From Neoluteolibacter marinus (lineage in GTDB: Bacteria > Verrucomicrobiota > Verrucomicrobiia > Verrucomicrobiales > Akkermansiaceae), in the NCBI RefSeq assembly GCF_014904755.1, contig NZ_JACZFQ010000072.1:1-64000 (forward strand): DNA of 64,000 bases, in the 5' to 3' direction. How positions within the stretch are numbered: position 1 is the first letter of the stretch; the number at the start of each line of letters is the position of its first letter. Below the pieces are notes generated by a model. The model did no database searches, was not told the DNA's origin, and saw nothing but the letters and a program-made list of their open reading frames with translations. A program made the position numbers and the translations under genes. Shown piece by piece: positions 63,468-64,000 of this stretch.

Positions 63468-64000
63468 ATGATCCGCTGCCTGTTGTCCCTTGTCACCGCC
63501 CTTGTGATTCCGGCTGCAATCGCCGAGGAAAGTGGCATGACGGTCGAGCAGGCGGAAGGCTTCGCGCAACTGGCACTGGCGGGGATCGACCGCGAGTTCC
63601 CCAACAAAACCGGCCACGTCACCACCGGGGCGGACGACCTGAAGTCGCCGCGGCAGATGCATCCGGTGTTCTACGGCCATTTCGATTGGCACTCGTCGGT
63701 GCACGGCCATTGGACGCTGGTGCGGCTGCTGAAGCTGTTTCCACAGGCGCCGTTTGCGGACGAGGCGCGGATGGTCCTGCGCGGTCGACTGACCGCCGAA
63801 AAACTGCAAGCAGAAGCTGCTTACTTCCAGAAGAAGGAGAACCGGAGTTTCGAACGCATGTACGGTTGGGCCTGGGCGCTGCGCCTGGCCCGCGAGCTCC
63901 ATGACTGGGACGATCCCGACGGCCGCGAATGGGCGGCGAATTTTGCGCCGCTGGAGCGGGAGATCGCCGGGCTGGTAAAAGGCTACCTGCCGAAACTCGA
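63468..64000 (+). CDS. DUF2891-family exported protein (3' end off window)
   Basis: About 177 residues are visible from ATG 63468 to the right edge. Signal peptide MIRCLLSLVTALVIPAAIA. The conserved DUF2891 segment is HPVFYGHFDWHSSVHGHWTL (about residues 64-83), followed by LVRLLKLFPQ and the ERMYGWAWALRLARELHDWD region. The family is thought to form an alpha/alpha toroid; its function is not established. It diverges from the membrane protein on its left with 97 bases between. Confidence 0.88.
   Translation, partial: MIRCLLSLVTALVIPAAIAEESGMTVEQAEGFAQLALAGIDREFPNKTGHVTTGADDLKSPRQMHPVFYGHFDWHSSVHGHWTLVRLLKLFPQAPFADEARMVLRGRLTAEKLQAEAAYFQKKENRSFERMYGWAWALRLARELHDWDDPDGREWAANFAPLEREIAGLVKGYLPKL

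Overview
The window is a GC-rich, gene-dense stretch of a bacterial chromosome, most likely from a member of the Verrucomicrobiota (inferred). The reasons are: two large exported proteins of the lamin-tail/CotH and autotransporter-associated beta-strand-repeat types; a GreA elongation factor fused to a long N-terminal extension, as in the Chlamydia/Verrucomicrobia group; lone polysaccharide-active enzymes (GH95, GH18); and many translation starts without a clear Shine-Dalgarno sequence. I see no rRNA, tRNA, CRISPR array, phage, transposon or plasmid signature. About 49 protein genes are supported, two of them cut by the window edges.

Layout, left to right. 1-3.2 kb: minus-strand transglutaminase/DUF2126 putative amidoligase, cut at the left edge. 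3.5-8.4 kb: 1641-residue CotH/LTD surface protein. 8.4-19.4 kb: two divergent peptide-import operons, oppABC on minus and yejB-yejE-yejA-oppD-oppF on plus, with only one pair of ATPase genes. 19.4-23.3 kb: two tiny minus-strand ORFs, then a tight purD-pyrR-(membrane protein)-pyrB operon. 23.3-28.6 kb: a coiled-coil/TPR exported protein and a helicase-PdeM DNA-repair pair. 28.7-33.2 kb: aldo/keto reductase, NUDIX protein, lipoprotein MsrA, and an ECF sigma/putative anti-sigma/PDZ operon. 33.3-39.3 kb: fused GreA, enolase, GH18 protein, MiaA and an RNA-binding protein with an Arg/Asn/Gly-rich disordered region. 39.9-45.9 kb: GH95 fucosidase-type enzyme, S11 peptidase, phosphofructokinase, Lrp-type regulator, LysM protein. 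45.9-48.7 kb: RND-type adaptor and outer-membrane factor without a pump gene. 48.7-52.1 kb: a three-gene cassette of retropepsin-like protease, 7TM/inactive transglutaminase and ATP-grasp ligase. 52.2-56.0 kb: LolD-like ATPase, HupE-like protein, TPM-domain protein, FabG, SixA. 56.3-60.6 kb: 1446-residue beta-strand-repeat protein. 60.7-64 kb: DUF2288 protein, rhomboid protease, a membrane/coiled-coil protein and a DUF2891 protein cut at the right edge.

Themes. Peptide handling recurs: two peptide importers, two predicted amide-bond-forming systems (DUF2126 and ATP-grasp) and several envelope proteases or peptidases. Nucleotide synthesis (purD, pyrR, pyrB) and lower-sugar metabolism (pfkA, eno) are housekeeping. 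The points most worth following are the protease/7TM/ATP-grasp cassette, a similar C-terminal module at the ends of two otherwise different exported proteins, the LamG-like domain inserted inside a lamin-tail domain, the shared ATPases of the two importers, and the ECF/PDZ envelope-stress-like operon. Function assignments come from motif and family recognition by eye; no database search was run.
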